Notes: generated by a model from the sequence alone, not told the origin. DNA of 64,000 nt from JAFGXF01 sp963732595 (GCA_963732595.1 CAVSZZ010000002.1:1736001-1800000), one strand, 5' to 3'. Counted from the first letter of the stretch, positions 18,593 to 27,884 are shown. Made by a program: numbers and translations.

Positions 18593-19709
18593 AGATGTGG
18601 GCTACCTTTTGTGCCGATGCCTTCCAGGTAAATTGAGAAACCTGGCGATGACCATTTTTAACGAGGGACTCGCGAAGTTTATCATTGGATAACAGTAATT
18701 GGATATTTTCAGCCCATGCCTGTGGGGATAAAAAATCATCGATCAATAGTCCCGCACAATCTACAACCTCGGGGATGGCAGATGATCTGGAAGCGATGAT
18801 TGGAACCCCGAATGACATCGCCTCCAGTAAAGGTATGCCAAATCCTTCATGGATGGATGGGAAAACAAGCAGGTCTGCATTTTGATAGATCTTATGTAAT
18901 TCCTCGGGGGGAACCTGACCAAGGTATAGGATCTTATCTGATAAATTAAGGTCCTTGATCAGATCGATTATCACCAGACCATCTTTCTTATAATAATATG
19001 GACCCACAATGATGAGCGCTGGTACTTCTTTATGATCCTGACGAAGGATTGAAATGGCTTTTATCACGGTTGATAGATTTTTCTTATTCGATAACCCCCC
19101 CACAAATAACATATAGTGATCTGGGATAAGTGGATTTTCCACTGGTGCCATGGGTGTCCATTTATTCATATTGATCGTCTGCTCAAATTGTGAAGCGCAA
19201 TGGATAACATGGATTTTTTCAGGGGGCACATTCATGAACCTTTGGATGTCCATTGATGCGTCATTAGAGATAGTAATGACTGCATCATAATGTTGAAGGA
19301 CTCTGGGGAATATATACCTCCAATACCAGACCACATAGAACGGATACATTTCCGGGTGTACTAAAATCGTTGCATCGAATATTGTGATCACTTTTTTTGA
19401 GACGGTCATTACACTTCCCTGGCTCTTTGTAAAATGAACGAGATCCGCATTGATTCGTAAATTTATAAAAGGTAATATTATCTGAGTGATCAAGCGAGCA
19501 AGAATGCCTTTCCTGATAGGCAGTATGTGCTGGTGTACATTTATCTGACCGTCAAATACATCTTCACGCCTGCTTAGGAAAATATGAAAACACCATCCTG
19601 GTTTTAAACGAACAAGTTGATCAAATAAGCAGAGTACCGCGGTTCTGGCTCCACCTGGTATATCAATCCCAAGTGCATCGATCAAAAGAACTGGTGAATT
19701 ATTTTTCAT
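18567..19709 (-). CDS. GT4-family glycosyltransferase, 380 aa
   Basis: This is a GT-B fold glycosyltransferase. The C-terminal Glycos_transf_1 domain has FVGGLSNKKNLSTVIKAI and the nucleotide-sugar-binding EX7E pattern in FPSIHEGFGIPLLEAMSFG. The N-terminus MKNNSPVLLIDALGIDIPGG shows the glycine-rich acceptor-side start, and the preceding helix pattern fits mannosyl- or rhamnosyltransferases. It is cytoplasmic, using a nucleotide sugar and probably a lipid-linked acceptor. It overlaps the flippase-like gene downstream and is 25 bp from the methyltransferase upstream. Donor and acceptor cannot be determined. Confidence 0.92.
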   Translation of the reverse strand: MKNNSPVLLIDALGIDIPGGARTAVLCLFDQLVRLKPGWCFHIFLSRREDVFDGQINVHQHILPIRKGILARLITQIILPFINLRINADLVHFTKSQGSVMTVSKKVITIFDATILVHPEMYPFYVVWYWRYIFPRVLQHYDAVITISNDASMDIQRFMNVPPEKIHVIHCASQFEQTINMNKWTPMAPVENPLIPDHYMLFVGGLSNKKNLSTVIKAISILRQDHKEVPALIIVGPYYYKKDGLVIIDLIKDLNLSDKILYLGQVPPEELHKIYQNADLLVFPSIHEGFGIPLLEAMSFGVPIIASRSSAIPEVVDCAGLLIDDFLSPQAWAENIQLLLSNDKLRESLVKNGHRQVSQFTWKASAQKVAHIYEVLLDLT

Positions 19710-19734
19710 CTTAAGTCCGTGTAAACTGAGTCAC

Positions 19735-20529
19735 TCAGCGGGTTCCAATGGCAAAGATATCATTACAAAAGACCCATCGAAAAGGATATACGGTTACCAA
19801 AAAAATGAGGTATTTCTCAATGCCTTTATAGTCCGATCGATCAAATCCTTGGGTGTTTTCCAACCAAACTTTAGGATGGAATTTGGCGGAGGATAACGCT
19901 GAAAATAATGAAAGGATCGTCTGTTCATTAATATGAAGATGAAGATATTCCCCCCGATCGTGTGGGTCAGCCGGTAAGGATATCCCCCGTATCTTTTGAA
20001 ATATCCTGAAGATCGGGTAACCAAATCGGTAATACCACAAATTCGGCATGGTATGGATGATGATTTTCCCACCGGGAACCAGGATACGATAAGCCTCCAA
20101 CAATGTGGATCTTCGTTCTTCTTTTGTCAGGTGTTCGACGATATCCAGCATAAAAACGCGGTCCACACTGCTGCTCATTACGGGCAGGTTGAATGCATCT
20201 CCCTGGAGAATGGAAACACGGCTTCGTTTTTGGGGAGGGAGGTTCTTGATTATACTCTTCTGACTCATACTGACTGCTGATTTGGAGTAATCGACGCCAA
20301 TGATTTCCACATCACACAAACCTGCTTGAATCAAGACTTCACCTCGTCCACATCCGATGTCCACAACTTTCATGCCCCGCTTCAGTTCAGCATAATCCAA
20401 GGGCAATTTCAAACGCCGTGAGATGTTAAGCCCATGGCTTTTTGTATAAAGATCATATCCTTCACAATCGTGAAAATATTCTTCAGAATATTCTACGGAT
20501 GAATAAGAAGGTTTACCTGGTTGACTCAT
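19735..20529 (-). CDS. SAM-dependent class I methyltransferase, 264 aa
   Basis: Motif I is KVVDIGCGRGEVLIQAG, with acidic residue in IIGVDYS and motif IV in VDRVFMLDIVEHLTKEE, then the post-motif LVPGGKIIIHTMPN. This is the Methyltransf_11/25 type. The N-terminal YSEEYFHDCEGYDLY segment is typical of methyltransferases in polysaccharide clusters. It is first in a run with a GT4 enzyme and a flippase-like protein, which suggests O-methylation of a glycan or of its reducing-end lipid. It is divergent in sequence from the neighbouring methyltransferases, so they probably have distinct substrates. Confidence 0.88.
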   Translation of the reverse strand: MSQPGKPSYSSVEYSEEYFHDCEGYDLYTKSHGLNISRRLKLPLDYAELKRGMKVVDIGCGRGEVLIQAGLCDVEIIGVDYSKSAVSMSQKSIIKNLPPQKRSRVSILQGDAFNLPVMSSSVDRVFMLDIVEHLTKEERRSTLLEAYRILVPGGKIIIHTMPNLWYYRFGYPIFRIFQKIRGISLPADPHDRGEYLHLHINEQTILSLFSALSSAKFHPKVWLENTQGFDRSDYKGIEKYLIFLVTVYPFRWVFCNDIFAIGTR

Positions 20530-20792
20530 AATTCTGGAATTAGATTATTGACGTCTTTACCGTGATCACCGTGGTCACTGATATAGCTGGATCTATCCAA
20601 TAAATCGCGGCTTTGAATAATACCAGTCAGTCATCTCATATTATTTTGATTCGATCGGTTGTAACAAAGTATATGCTGCTAACTATCTCGATATCGCCAA
20701 AGATCAAGTCTTTTTATTCGGTTGGGTGAATATAACATAGAATCCAGGCTAATTGTGCCGCCGAAACATGCCAGTAAGCGTAATGAACAGGA

Positions 20793-21557
20793 TTATGAGC
20801 AGAAGGCTATGATGGTCGGTAATGCATCGATATTGGAATTTGAAAATACCACATCTTCCGGTTGGAGCTCAGGCTTAATCAATACCTGAACAATGGGTAA
20901 TAGACGAATCCTCAACCAATGCGGTAACCTGGGTTTAACCCAGGGGGCCAGCTTTCGCATGAAACGACGGTATGGATTCTTCTCATAGACCGGTATTGAT
21001 TCACCGAGAATCTCGACATGTGTAAATTGTGTGAGAAGCAGGGCTCTTAATTCCTCCGGTGAATACTCACGGATATGCTCCGGCCATAACATGTTAATAT
21101 TTGGAGAACTGATCAACCGATTCGGAGTACTTAGCATAAAGATCCCTCCAGGTATTATTACCCTGCGGGTCTCTGCCAAATACATCAGGGGGTCCGGTAA
21201 GTGTTCTATGACTTCGATGGATATGACACCACCAAAGCTGTTGTTCGCGAAACACAGGTTCTGGCCATCCGCCAAAGCCCAATTGATATTTAATTCATCA
21301 TATCGTTTACTCGCTTGCTTGAGAGTCTCCAGCGAGTTATCGACGGCATAGACATTATTATGGAAATTTCGTGACAATAGGGATGATCCTTCAGCTGCCC
21401 CGCATCCCAGATCCAGGATCCTACCCCCGCGAAATCTGGTCAGAAAATATTTGAAGCGCTGAAGGTTTTCTATACGTAAGGGTTTTAAATAGGCATCATC
21501 TCCGGCCAGTCGTTCGCCAGTGTATCGGGATTTCTTCGGCAAATTGTTATGTTTCAT
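20793..21557 (-). CDS. SAM-dependent class I methyltransferase, 254 aa
   Basis: Motif I is RILDLGCGAAEGSSLLSRN, followed by YAVDNS, the motif III region INWALADGQNL, and the post-motif VIPGGIFMLSTPNRLIS. A C-terminal helix-rich region (KLAPWVKPRLPHWLRIRL) may be the substrate platform. It is separated from the preceding minus-strand methyltransferase by 263 bp and lies 7 bp downstream of a GT4 gene, with which it is probably cotranscribed. The substrate is probably a glycan or lipid intermediate. Confidence 0.88.
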   Translation of the reverse strand: MKHNNLPKKSRYTGERLAGDDAYLKPLRIENLQRFKYFLTRFRGGRILDLGCGAAEGSSLLSRNFHNNVYAVDNSLETLKQASKRYDELNINWALADGQNLCFANNSFGGVISIEVIEHLPDPLMYLAETRRVIIPGGIFMLSTPNRLISSPNINMLWPEHIREYSPEELRALLLTQFTHVEILGESIPVYEKNPYRRFMRKLAPWVKPRLPHWLRIRLLPIVQVLIKPELQPEDVVFSNSNIDALPTIIAFCS

Positions 21558-21564
21558 TAGATGT

Positions 21565-22770
21565 CTATGACATAATGGAAATGATTCGATTGACGATATT
21601 CCGCCAATTATAAGTAAGTTCTACATCTTTCCGCGCATGATGAGCGAGGGTTTTACGAAGCCCGGGCTTTTTTATCAGCTTCATGATCGCTTCAGCCAGT
21701 TTTATTGAATTCCCTTGGGGCACAAGAATGCCATTATATCCATCCCTGATAACGATGCTTACACCACCCACATCGCTGGCAACGACAGGTGTTCCAGCTC
21801 CCATGGCTTCCAGTAATACGGTTGGTAGTCCATCTGCATTCCCGGAGGAATCCTGAATGGAGGGCAGGACGAACAGGTCCAAGCAAGCCAGGAATTCTGG
21901 CACGTCGTTCCAGGTTATACGGCCGGGCAATACCAATTTTGAGTTAACTCCCAGATTCCTGGCCAGCGCCAATAATTCTTCACGGATGGGTCCTTCTCCG
22001 CCGAGAACCAACCTCGCCCGGGGAAATTCTTCAGCTATCTCTTTAAAAGCTTCAATTAGTATATTGAAGCCTTTTTTATAAACCATGCGACCGAGGCAGC
22101 CAATAATGAAGTGATCGTCATTTAATCCAAGGGATTTTCGTCTAATTCTTGAATTTTGCTCGGGTGTGAAGAGGGTTGGATCCACACCCCATGGAACAAG
22201 ATGGGTATTTTCGGGTGGTGCTCCCATCTCCAAGGCGGCGTTTAACAAATCGGGGCTGCAGGCAGTCACACCGTAGGCACGATGGAAAGCAAACCTGGCC
22301 AGCATCCTAAATAGACGGTATTTCCGGGCGACATAGATGTCTGAACCATGCAAACTGATCAGTAAAGGAATATTAAGTATTAATGAAATCAACGCAGCCG
22401 GGATACCATTGGGAATGACCCAATGGGCATAGATATACTCACTTTTATGGATCAATGCGGTTTTCAGGGTGACAAAAGTCGCAGCAAGAAAATATGCCGG
22501 CGCCAGCAAATATGAAAAAGGATTAAGTTTAACATCAGATTCAAGTGCCCGGCCGTGACCCATGATATGCCATTGAGCCAGCGGCGCATATTTGAACCTG
22601 ATGACATTGACACCTTTTGGATCGGTCGAGGCTACAAGTTTGTCATAAGGGGCGACGACTTGGACTGCATGCCCCAATTGTGCAAAAGTTTCGGCGATCG
22701 ATTTGATGAATGGGGCTGTCCCATCACCTTCAAATCGCGGATAGGATGATGAAAGAAACAATATACGCAT
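21565..22770 (-). CDS. GT4-family glycosyltransferase, 401 aa
   Basis: It starts MRILFLSSSYPRFEGDGTAP, a classic GT4 N-terminus with the acceptor-side glycine-rich loop. The donor domain has FIIGCLGRMVYKKGFNILIEA, VLGGEGPIREELLALARN and the EX7E-like VLLEAMGAGTPVVASDVGG. The family makes alpha-linked glycosidic bonds on lipid carriers or glycans. ATG 22770 is preferred over the TTG at 22773. It is followed 7 bp downstream by a methyltransferase. It is less AT-rich than the flanking methyltransferases, so the region may be a mosaic. Confidence 0.93.
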   Translation of the reverse strand: MRILFLSSSYPRFEGDGTAPFIKSIAETFAQLGHAVQVVAPYDKLVASTDPKGVNVIRFKYAPLAQWHIMGHGRALESDVKLNPFSYLLAPAYFLAATFVTLKTALIHKSEYIYAHWVIPNGIPAALISLILNIPLLISLHGSDIYVARKYRLFRMLARFAFHRAYGVTACSPDLLNAALEMGAPPENTHLVPWGVDPTLFTPEQNSRIRRKSLGLNDDHFIIGCLGRMVYKKGFNILIEAFKEIAEEFPRARLVLGGEGPIREELLALARNLGVNSKLVLPGRITWNDVPEFLACLDLFVLPSIQDSSGNADGLPTVLLEAMGAGTPVVASDVGGVSIVIRDGYNGILVPQGNSIKLAEAIMKLIKKPGLRKTLAHHARKDVELTYNWRNIVNRIISIMS

Positions 22771-22884
22771 CAAAGAACCCGCATACCCTTCAAGAACGAT
22801 GAAAGTCTAAAAAGCAGATGAATATCTGAGTCGAAAGCATCGGTGTCTATCTTGGAAGCATTCCGGCTGGTTGAAAAGGTTCCT

Positions 22885-23610
22885 TCAGTTTGCATGGTTT
22901 TTTACAAGTATCCAATTGAAATTTGGAACAAATGTCTTGATCAAATAGCTACCTGCAAATTTTGAGATAAAAGCCATGATCCGTTGAGTGCTTTTCTTTT
23001 GGGTCAATAACTCGGGAGTCCCCAATAAAGCTGGTAAACAATCAATGATATCGAAAGTGGCCAAGGCTTTTCTCAATGTCCAGTAGGATCGAGGCCGGAC
23101 ATCATATTCTGATACACCCCGTGTCAATCTTAGATATCGATCTGCCAGTTGTTGAGGAAGCCAGGATAACAATGGCAATTTGTAATGATCTTCAAGGATC
23201 GCAAATTTATTAGGGCCACTCAGAAAACAGATTCCTCCGGGGCGCAGTGCGTCATGGATTTGAGAGAATAATTGATCAGAATCATCTACATGTTCGTAGA
23301 CCTGGGCACATATAATAATATCAAATACGGATCTTTCAAATGGAAGGTGTTTTGCATCACAACAGATGAACATAAGGTTTTGATGATGAGAGATAGAATC
23401 ATATTTGCCTTTAGTATCTATTTCAAGATCTCCCCCAATAATTTTAAAAAAATTGTTTGCAACGTAGCTGGTGATCTCTCCTGACCCGCAGCCTATATCG
23501 AGCACGACCGATTTGTTTAATGAAGATATCTCACGGAACTTCTTAAGAAGCGTGATTATTTTTAAACCTTGCGCTGCCCTTGATTTGTAATGATAATTAT
23601 GTTGTTTCAT
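22885..23610 (-). CDS. SAM-dependent class I methyltransferase, 241 aa
   Basis: Motif I is VVLDIGCGSGEITSYVA, with IIGGDLE, motif IV in VFDIIICAQVYEHVDD and the post-motif LRPGGICFLSGPNKFAILE. It begins MKQHNYHYKSRAAQGLK; I prefer this ATG (23610) over the upstream TTG at 23643. It is a UbiE/COQ5-like fold with a C-terminal extension of about 80 residues. It is notably AT-rich. It lies 114 bp upstream of the GT4 gene and in the same orientation. Its target is presumably a sugar or lipid in the same cluster. Confidence 0.88.
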   Translation of the reverse strand: MKQHNYHYKSRAAQGLKIITLLKKFREISSLNKSVVLDIGCGSGEITSYVANNFFKIIGGDLEIDTKGKYDSISHHQNLMFICCDAKHLPFERSVFDIIICAQVYEHVDDSDQLFSQIHDALRPGGICFLSGPNKFAILEDHYKLPLLSWLPQQLADRYLRLTRGVSEYDVRPRSYWTLRKALATFDIIDCLPALLGTPELLTQKKSTQRIMAFISKFAGSYLIKTFVPNFNWILVKNHAN

Positions 23611-23754
23611 ATGGCTTTTGAGTGAAGAATTGCAGGATAACAAGAAGTTCCATGATGGAATTTATACATCAAAAAGGTGATTTTCCCATCTACAACAAAT
23701 CGGGATGGAATAATGTTTAGAATAAGATATTTATTAATTTATCTCGTCTCCTGG

Positions 23755-25065
23755 TTAGGGATTGATGATTAGGGGCAGGGTCGACGAGTACATGACCTGG
23801 TAATAAAGTGCATCTTCTGAGAGCAAACCATCCTTATATCCGCCAATATAGTAAATCATATTGTTAATTCCGATCAGGGTGTAACCAAAGAAGGATATGT
23901 TCTCATGGGTTTCAATGAGTTGCCATTGATCAGATGCAATATCATATTTGTATGTAAAGTACTGAATCTTGTCTTCCTGTAATATGGATGGATTTGGATG
24001 CTTGCAATTATTGCGAAGTTCACCGGATATAAAAATGAAATTGGATAATTCCGTGGCTGCATTAAAGCAGAAGGGGATAGGTAGAGATGCTATATCCGTC
24101 CAGGGATCATCGGATGTATCACTCCTGGTCGGAATAAACACACTGCTCTTTTTTTGTGAGGTGGATCCATTCCACCCCCCCATGATATAGATCTTGTTGC
24201 CTGAGGTTACAGCGCTCATATAGGCATTGGGTGTGGTCATTGGGGCCATCTCGGTCCAGGTGTCTGCCTGGGGATTGTATGTGTAGATCGTATCTTGAAC
24301 TGTTGTACCATCCCAGCCCCCGAATAGGTAGATCATCCCTTCGAGGGCGACCAGCGCATAACCGCTCCGCTTGCTGGGGAGGTGGGATTTTTGCTCCCAT
24401 GAATCGGTCCGCGGGTCATATACTTCCAGTTTATCTATGATTTCTTTCCCCGTCCACCCACCCGGAATGAATACTTTTTCACCGACGATCACAGCTTGCA
24501 CATCTGTTACGGCAGAGGGTTTGCTCGCAATTGGTGACCATTCCTTGTCCTGAAAATCGTACCTGAGGGACTTGCTGGTTATCCCCTCTTCAGTTTCACC
24601 TGAAAAAAGGAAGATTTGATTATCATATGCTACCGCAGCCATACCAGCTCTGCCTTCTGGCAGCGGGGTAAGCTCCTGCCATTGGGGTGGGGATGCCGGA
24701 GTAACTGAACCAGATCGGGTGGATGAGGGCAGATATTGCCGTCCGAACAGACCGATCAAGCTGCCGATGACTATCAACAGGATGACGGCTATCACTACCA
24801 GACGATATCTTGTTAGAAAAGACTGGTTGTCAGCTTCCGGTGCTTCGGGTTTTCCAGGTGAATTCACAATGCGGTGCTCAATTGCATACAGTGTGGCTTC
24901 TGTTCTTGAAACAACCTCGATCTTGCCAAAAATATTTCTGAGGTGGACCTTGACGGTATTTGTACTGATATTCAGCCGATGTGCAATCTCCTTGTTGCTG
25001 ACGCCTGTGGCCACCAATTTTAGAATCTCAGTTTCACGTTCGCTGAGTCCAACGGAATTTTCCAT
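23755..25065 (-). CDS. LuxR-HTH / transmembrane / Kelch-propeller fusion protein, 436 aa
   Basis: Residues 5-66 are a full LuxR/GerE helix-turn-helix (LSERETEILKLVATGVSNKEI, NTVKVHLRNIFGK). A single hydrophobic helix follows at residues 88-108. Residues 120-430 form a Kelch beta-propeller with blades such as MIYLFGGWDGTTVQDTIYTY and KIYIMGGWNGSTSQKK. By topology the HTH would be in the cytoplasm and the propeller outside. The C-terminus ends STLPLIINP, like other exported proteins in the window. It could be a one-protein membrane-bound transcription regulator that senses an extracellular ligand. The target is not visible. It lies 17 bp downstream of a polytopic membrane gene, so they are probably coexpressed. 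Confidence 0.82.
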   Translation of the reverse strand: MENSVGLSERETEILKLVATGVSNKEIAHRLNISTNTVKVHLRNIFGKIEVVSRTEATLYAIEHRIVNSPGKPEAPEADNQSFLTRYRLVVIAVILLIVIGSLIGLFGRQYLPSSTRSGSVTPASPPQWQELTPLPEGRAGMAAVAYDNQIFLFSGETEEGITSKSLRYDFQDKEWSPIASKPSAVTDVQAVIVGEKVFIPGGWTGKEIIDKLEVYDPRTDSWEQKSHLPSKRSGYALVALEGMIYLFGGWDGTTVQDTIYTYNPQADTWTEMAPMTTPNAYMSAVTSGNKIYIMGGWNGSTSQKKSSVFIPTRSDTSDDPWTDIASLPIPFCFNAATELSNFIFISGELRNNCKHPNPSILQEDKIQYFTYKYDIASDQWQLIETHENISFFGYTLIGINNMIYYIGGYKDGLLSEDALYYQVMYSSTLPLIINP

Positions 25066-25082
25066 GAAGAAGAATTATACCT

Positions 25083-26999
25083 TTACTCGTTGCTCGTAGT
25101 CGTGGATGTCGCCCCTAGATCGTGGGTGATCACGAAAATCGATACGTCTTCATTGTTATAAATGCGTTCCAGATGATCGCAAGTCAATAATTGTGAAGAT
25201 TGCAGCGTTCCGACGCCATCCCGGATGTAAACATGCGTGAGGTTACCATCCGTAACGATCTGATCGAAGGTACTGTCACAGGATGTGAGGCTGCTGATTT
25301 GACCGGATAATGTGTTGACGCGTTGAAATTCATTCTGGTCACCCCAAATAATGATAATTGGTGGAGGAAGCGAGTAACGACTGGTCAGAGGTAATAACCA
25401 GAATCCGCCATCTACGCCTCGATACATCCCCGATTGCCAGGGTGTGGCATTGATCAATATACGGGCGTCATCTGGGATGTTTCCATGTATCCATTTAATC
25501 GCCTCCATATCTGAGTTGGTCACAAATACAGTGGTGGGATTGATAATCGAATGGGTCTCGGCGATTCCCAAGATCATCCACGTCAGGAGAAAAATGAGAG
25601 CAATCAGTTGCATTATTCGGATCTGGGGAAGATGGATACGACTATAGTCCCATATACGGATCAGCAAGTTCGCCACAGATAACGAAGCCGGTAGAAATAA
25701 AACGATCAAGAAATGATCTGATCGTAAATTCGGTAGTTTGATTCCGAGCGGAATACAAAAAAGGATCAGCAGTGTAAACCAGGCTGCCAGGCTGCGTGCC
25801 CTTGCATCCCGGGCCAGCGGAATGATCCCAAGGATACCGAGCCCCAGGAAGATCAGGTTTCGTGGTGGACCGGAGAGTTTAATCAGATAGAGGCCATACT
25901 CTTTAATAGCCTGCCAGCCGGAGGTTGTGACCGGAATCTCCAGGGATGCCTCCAGGCTGTAACCGGAGAGCTGGATGGCGCGCAGAAGCCAGGGGGCAAG
26001 TATGATCATTGCGGTTGCCAATGGAACAGCAGCGTTGAGCATCCTGCGGATGGCATGCTCTCCCCGTCGGACCAATTGCAAAACCAGGTGGAATACGGCG
26101 AACAGTCCAAAGAGCACACCGGTAAAGTAATGGGACAGGATCATTCCGATGAAAAGCAAGCCTGACGTAACCTGAATACCCTTCCGTAAGGGCGAATTGG
26201 TTATCTCGATAAAACAGGCCAGGGTAAGGGGCAGCATGATCATACCCGTCAACAGGGTATATCGACCCCAGGTGGCATAATAGGCCGGCATCTGGCTCAC
26301 AAAGGCCACCAGTAAAGCGGCGATCAGGGCTTTACTCCGCTGCTTCCAGAAAGCACGCCCCAGGCGATAAATAGCCAGGGGCACGCAGGCATTCAACACC
26401 TGGCCGAGGAGTAATACTGCCTTTTCAGGTGCCAACCCGCTGATCACTGAAAAAAGCGCGGCGATCCCATGGAAACCAAAATAATAGGAAAAAGGCACCG
26501 GCAGGTAAGGTTCAAGTGAGGGTGGGATTGAGCGGGTTTCAGTGATGAGCCGGGTGATCAGCACATGGTGGACCGAATCCACCCAGGCCGGAAGGAGCAA
26601 GTCCTCGATCTGGACGAATCGCAAGACCAGCACGATTGCCAGTAAAGCGAGTGTAGCCGGGATGTCGCGTGACCAGCGCGGTTTGGACTTTTGGTGCAGC
26701 CATCCAGCAATGCAGATCAGACCGCAAAGGAGATAAAAAACCATCAGCAAGATGTTTGATATCTGAAATTGGAAATAAAAAGTCAACAAGAACAGCAGGG
26801 CTGAGGTTGAAATGCTCAGACCGATGCAGCTGGCCAGCTGTTCTGCAAAATCCTGGCCTTCATGTTTCACCCAGGCCATAATGGCCAAACCTGGAAGGGT
26901 CAGGACAAGAAAAATGCCGGCGATTTCCTGGAATAATTGCATGCGGGAGGGTCTCTGGTAAAGGCGATTTGGTGGGCTCATTGTAGCATAGCTGATCAT
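25083..26999 (-). CDS. Polytopic GT-C-like membrane protein, 638 aa
   Basis: About twelve hydrophobic helices are followed by a C-terminal extracytoplasmic part of about 150 residues. The loop PAWVDSVHHVLITRLITETR contains a conserved Asp and His pair as in the paralogue at 10485-12345. The C-terminal part has MEAIKWIHGNIPDDARILINATPWQ, also matched there (MEWITNNTPNDAVIAINSEFW). The arrangement resembles GT-C glycosyltransferases that use lipid-linked sugars. No clear Shine-Dalgarno identifies the start; ATG 26999 or 26981 are possible. It is followed by the LuxR-Kelch gene. Confidence 0.78.
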   Translation of the reverse strand: MISYATMSPPNRLYQRPSRMQLFQEIAGIFLVLTLPGLAIMAWVKHEGQDFAEQLASCIGLSISTSALLFLLTFYFQFQISNILLMVFYLLCGLICIAGWLHQKSKPRWSRDIPATLALLAIVLVLRFVQIEDLLLPAWVDSVHHVLITRLITETRSIPPSLEPYLPVPFSYYFGFHGIAALFSVISGLAPEKAVLLLGQVLNACVPLAIYRLGRAFWKQRSKALIAALLVAFVSQMPAYYATWGRYTLLTGMIMLPLTLACFIEITNSPLRKGIQVTSGLLFIGMILSHYFTGVLFGLFAVFHLVLQLVRRGEHAIRRMLNAAVPLATAMIILAPWLLRAIQLSGYSLEASLEIPVTTSGWQAIKEYGLYLIKLSGPPRNLIFLGLGILGIIPLARDARARSLAAWFTLLILFCIPLGIKLPNLRSDHFLIVLFLPASLSVANLLIRIWDYSRIHLPQIRIMQLIALIFLLTWMILGIAETHSIINPTTVFVTNSDMEAIKWIHGNIPDDARILINATPWQSGMYRGVDGGFWLLPLTSRYSLPPPIIIIWGDQNEFQRVNTLSGQISSLTSCDSTFDQIVTDGNLTHVYIRDGVGTLQSSQLLTCDHLERIYNNEDVSIFVITHDLGATSTTTSNE

Positions 27000-27060
27000 G
27001 ATCCTGTAAAGAGGAGAATCGATCGCGATCAGGAAGCACAGGTGTTTTTAGCAGGGCTAT

Positions 27061-27089
27061 TTGCTAAATAGTCGACTCTCTGGTAAAAT
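27061..27089 (+). promoter_or_regulatory. Sigma-70-type promoter upstream of rplI
   Basis: A -35 TTGCTA (27061-27066) and a -10 TAAAAT (27084-27089) are separated by exactly 17 bp. The predicted start is about 27096, giving a leader of about 55 nt before the rplI ATG at 27151. It is the cleanest promoter in the window. Confidence 0.7.
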
Positions 27090-27150
27090 CATGCCTCGCG
27101 GAGCGTTGTACCCTTCGCTCCCTATCTTAAAAGCACGGAAGGGCTTGAAA

Positions 27151-27840
27151 ATGAAAGTATTGTTGATTAAAGATGTCTACAAGCTGGGGCATGCAGGAGA
27201 CATCAAACGTGTGGCTGACGGATACGGACGCAACTACCTGATCCCGCAACGATTGGCGGTCCTGGCAACCCCGGGCGCCCAGCGTATGGCGGAAGGTATC
27301 CGTTCTAAAGCCAATGCCCGCCGGACGGTCCTTAATGAGGAAATGGCAACCATCGCCGACAGTCTCAAGGGCCTGACCCTTCAATTCGCCTCCAAAGCAG
27401 GCGATACCGGAAAACTATATGGCTCGATCACGACCGAGATGCTCGCGGAAGCCATCAAAGAGAAGACCGGTAATCCCATCGACCGCCACCAGATCGTGGC
27501 ACAACCCATCCGCAGCCTGGGCGAGCATATCGCCAGGGTTCACTTGACCGTTGACCTGATTCCTGAGATTAAGGTGACTGTCTTCCGTGAGGGTGAGGCT
27601 GTCCCCGGTTCTGAAGCAGCGGAATCCGAAGCACCTAAGAAGAAAGCCTCAAAAAAGGAAACGGCAGCTGAGCCTGCGGCTGAGACAAGCGTTGAAGCCG
27701 CTGCTGTTGAACCCGTGAGCGAAGTGGTAGCTGAAGAGGCAGTGAAAGAAATTTCTGAAGAAACTGCGGAAGAAACCATCGCAGAGGTTGAAGGGCCCCC
27801 CACTGCTGAGACGCCTGAAGGAATTGAAAAAGGCGAGTAA
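27151..27840 (+). CDS. rplI: Ribosomal protein bL9 with an 80-residue acidic/Ala-rich C-terminal extension
   Basis: Residues 1-150 are a complete bL9: the N-terminal MKVLLIKDVYKLGHAGDIKR with GYGRNYLIPQ, the long connecting helix, and the C-terminal domain ending LTVDLIPEIKVTVFREGE. The normal length is about 150; this one is 229 residues. The extra tail (from about residue 153) starts with a Lys-rich KKKASKKE patch and is then dominated by Ala, Glu, Val and Pro, and is predicted to be disordered. bL9 binds 23S rRNA at the L1-stalk base. The ATG at 27151 has AAGGGCTTGAAA upstream. It is followed by an intrinsic terminator. Confidence 0.95.
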   Translation: MKVLLIKDVYKLGHAGDIKRVADGYGRNYLIPQRLAVLATPGAQRMAEGIRSKANARRTVLNEEMATIADSLKGLTLQFASKAGDTGKLYGSITTEMLAEAIKEKTGNPIDRHQIVAQPIRSLGEHIARVHLTVDLIPEIKVTVFREGEAVPGSEAAESEAPKKKASKKETAAEPAAETSVEAAAVEPVSEVVAEEAVKEISEETAEETIAEVEGPPTAETPEGIEKGE

Positions 27841-27855
27841 GCCAATCTACATATA

Positions 27856-27881
27856 AGCGTCAGGTTTACCTGGCGCTTTTT
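27856..27881 (+). terminator. Intrinsic terminator after rplI
   Basis: A 9-bp stem with one G-U pair (arms 27856-27864 and 27869-27877) and a 4-nt loop is followed by TTTTT. It lies 15 bp after the rplI stop. The complementary strand ends just at the 3' end of the convergent zinc-ribbon gene. Confidence 0.85.
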
Positions 27882-27884
27882 ATA

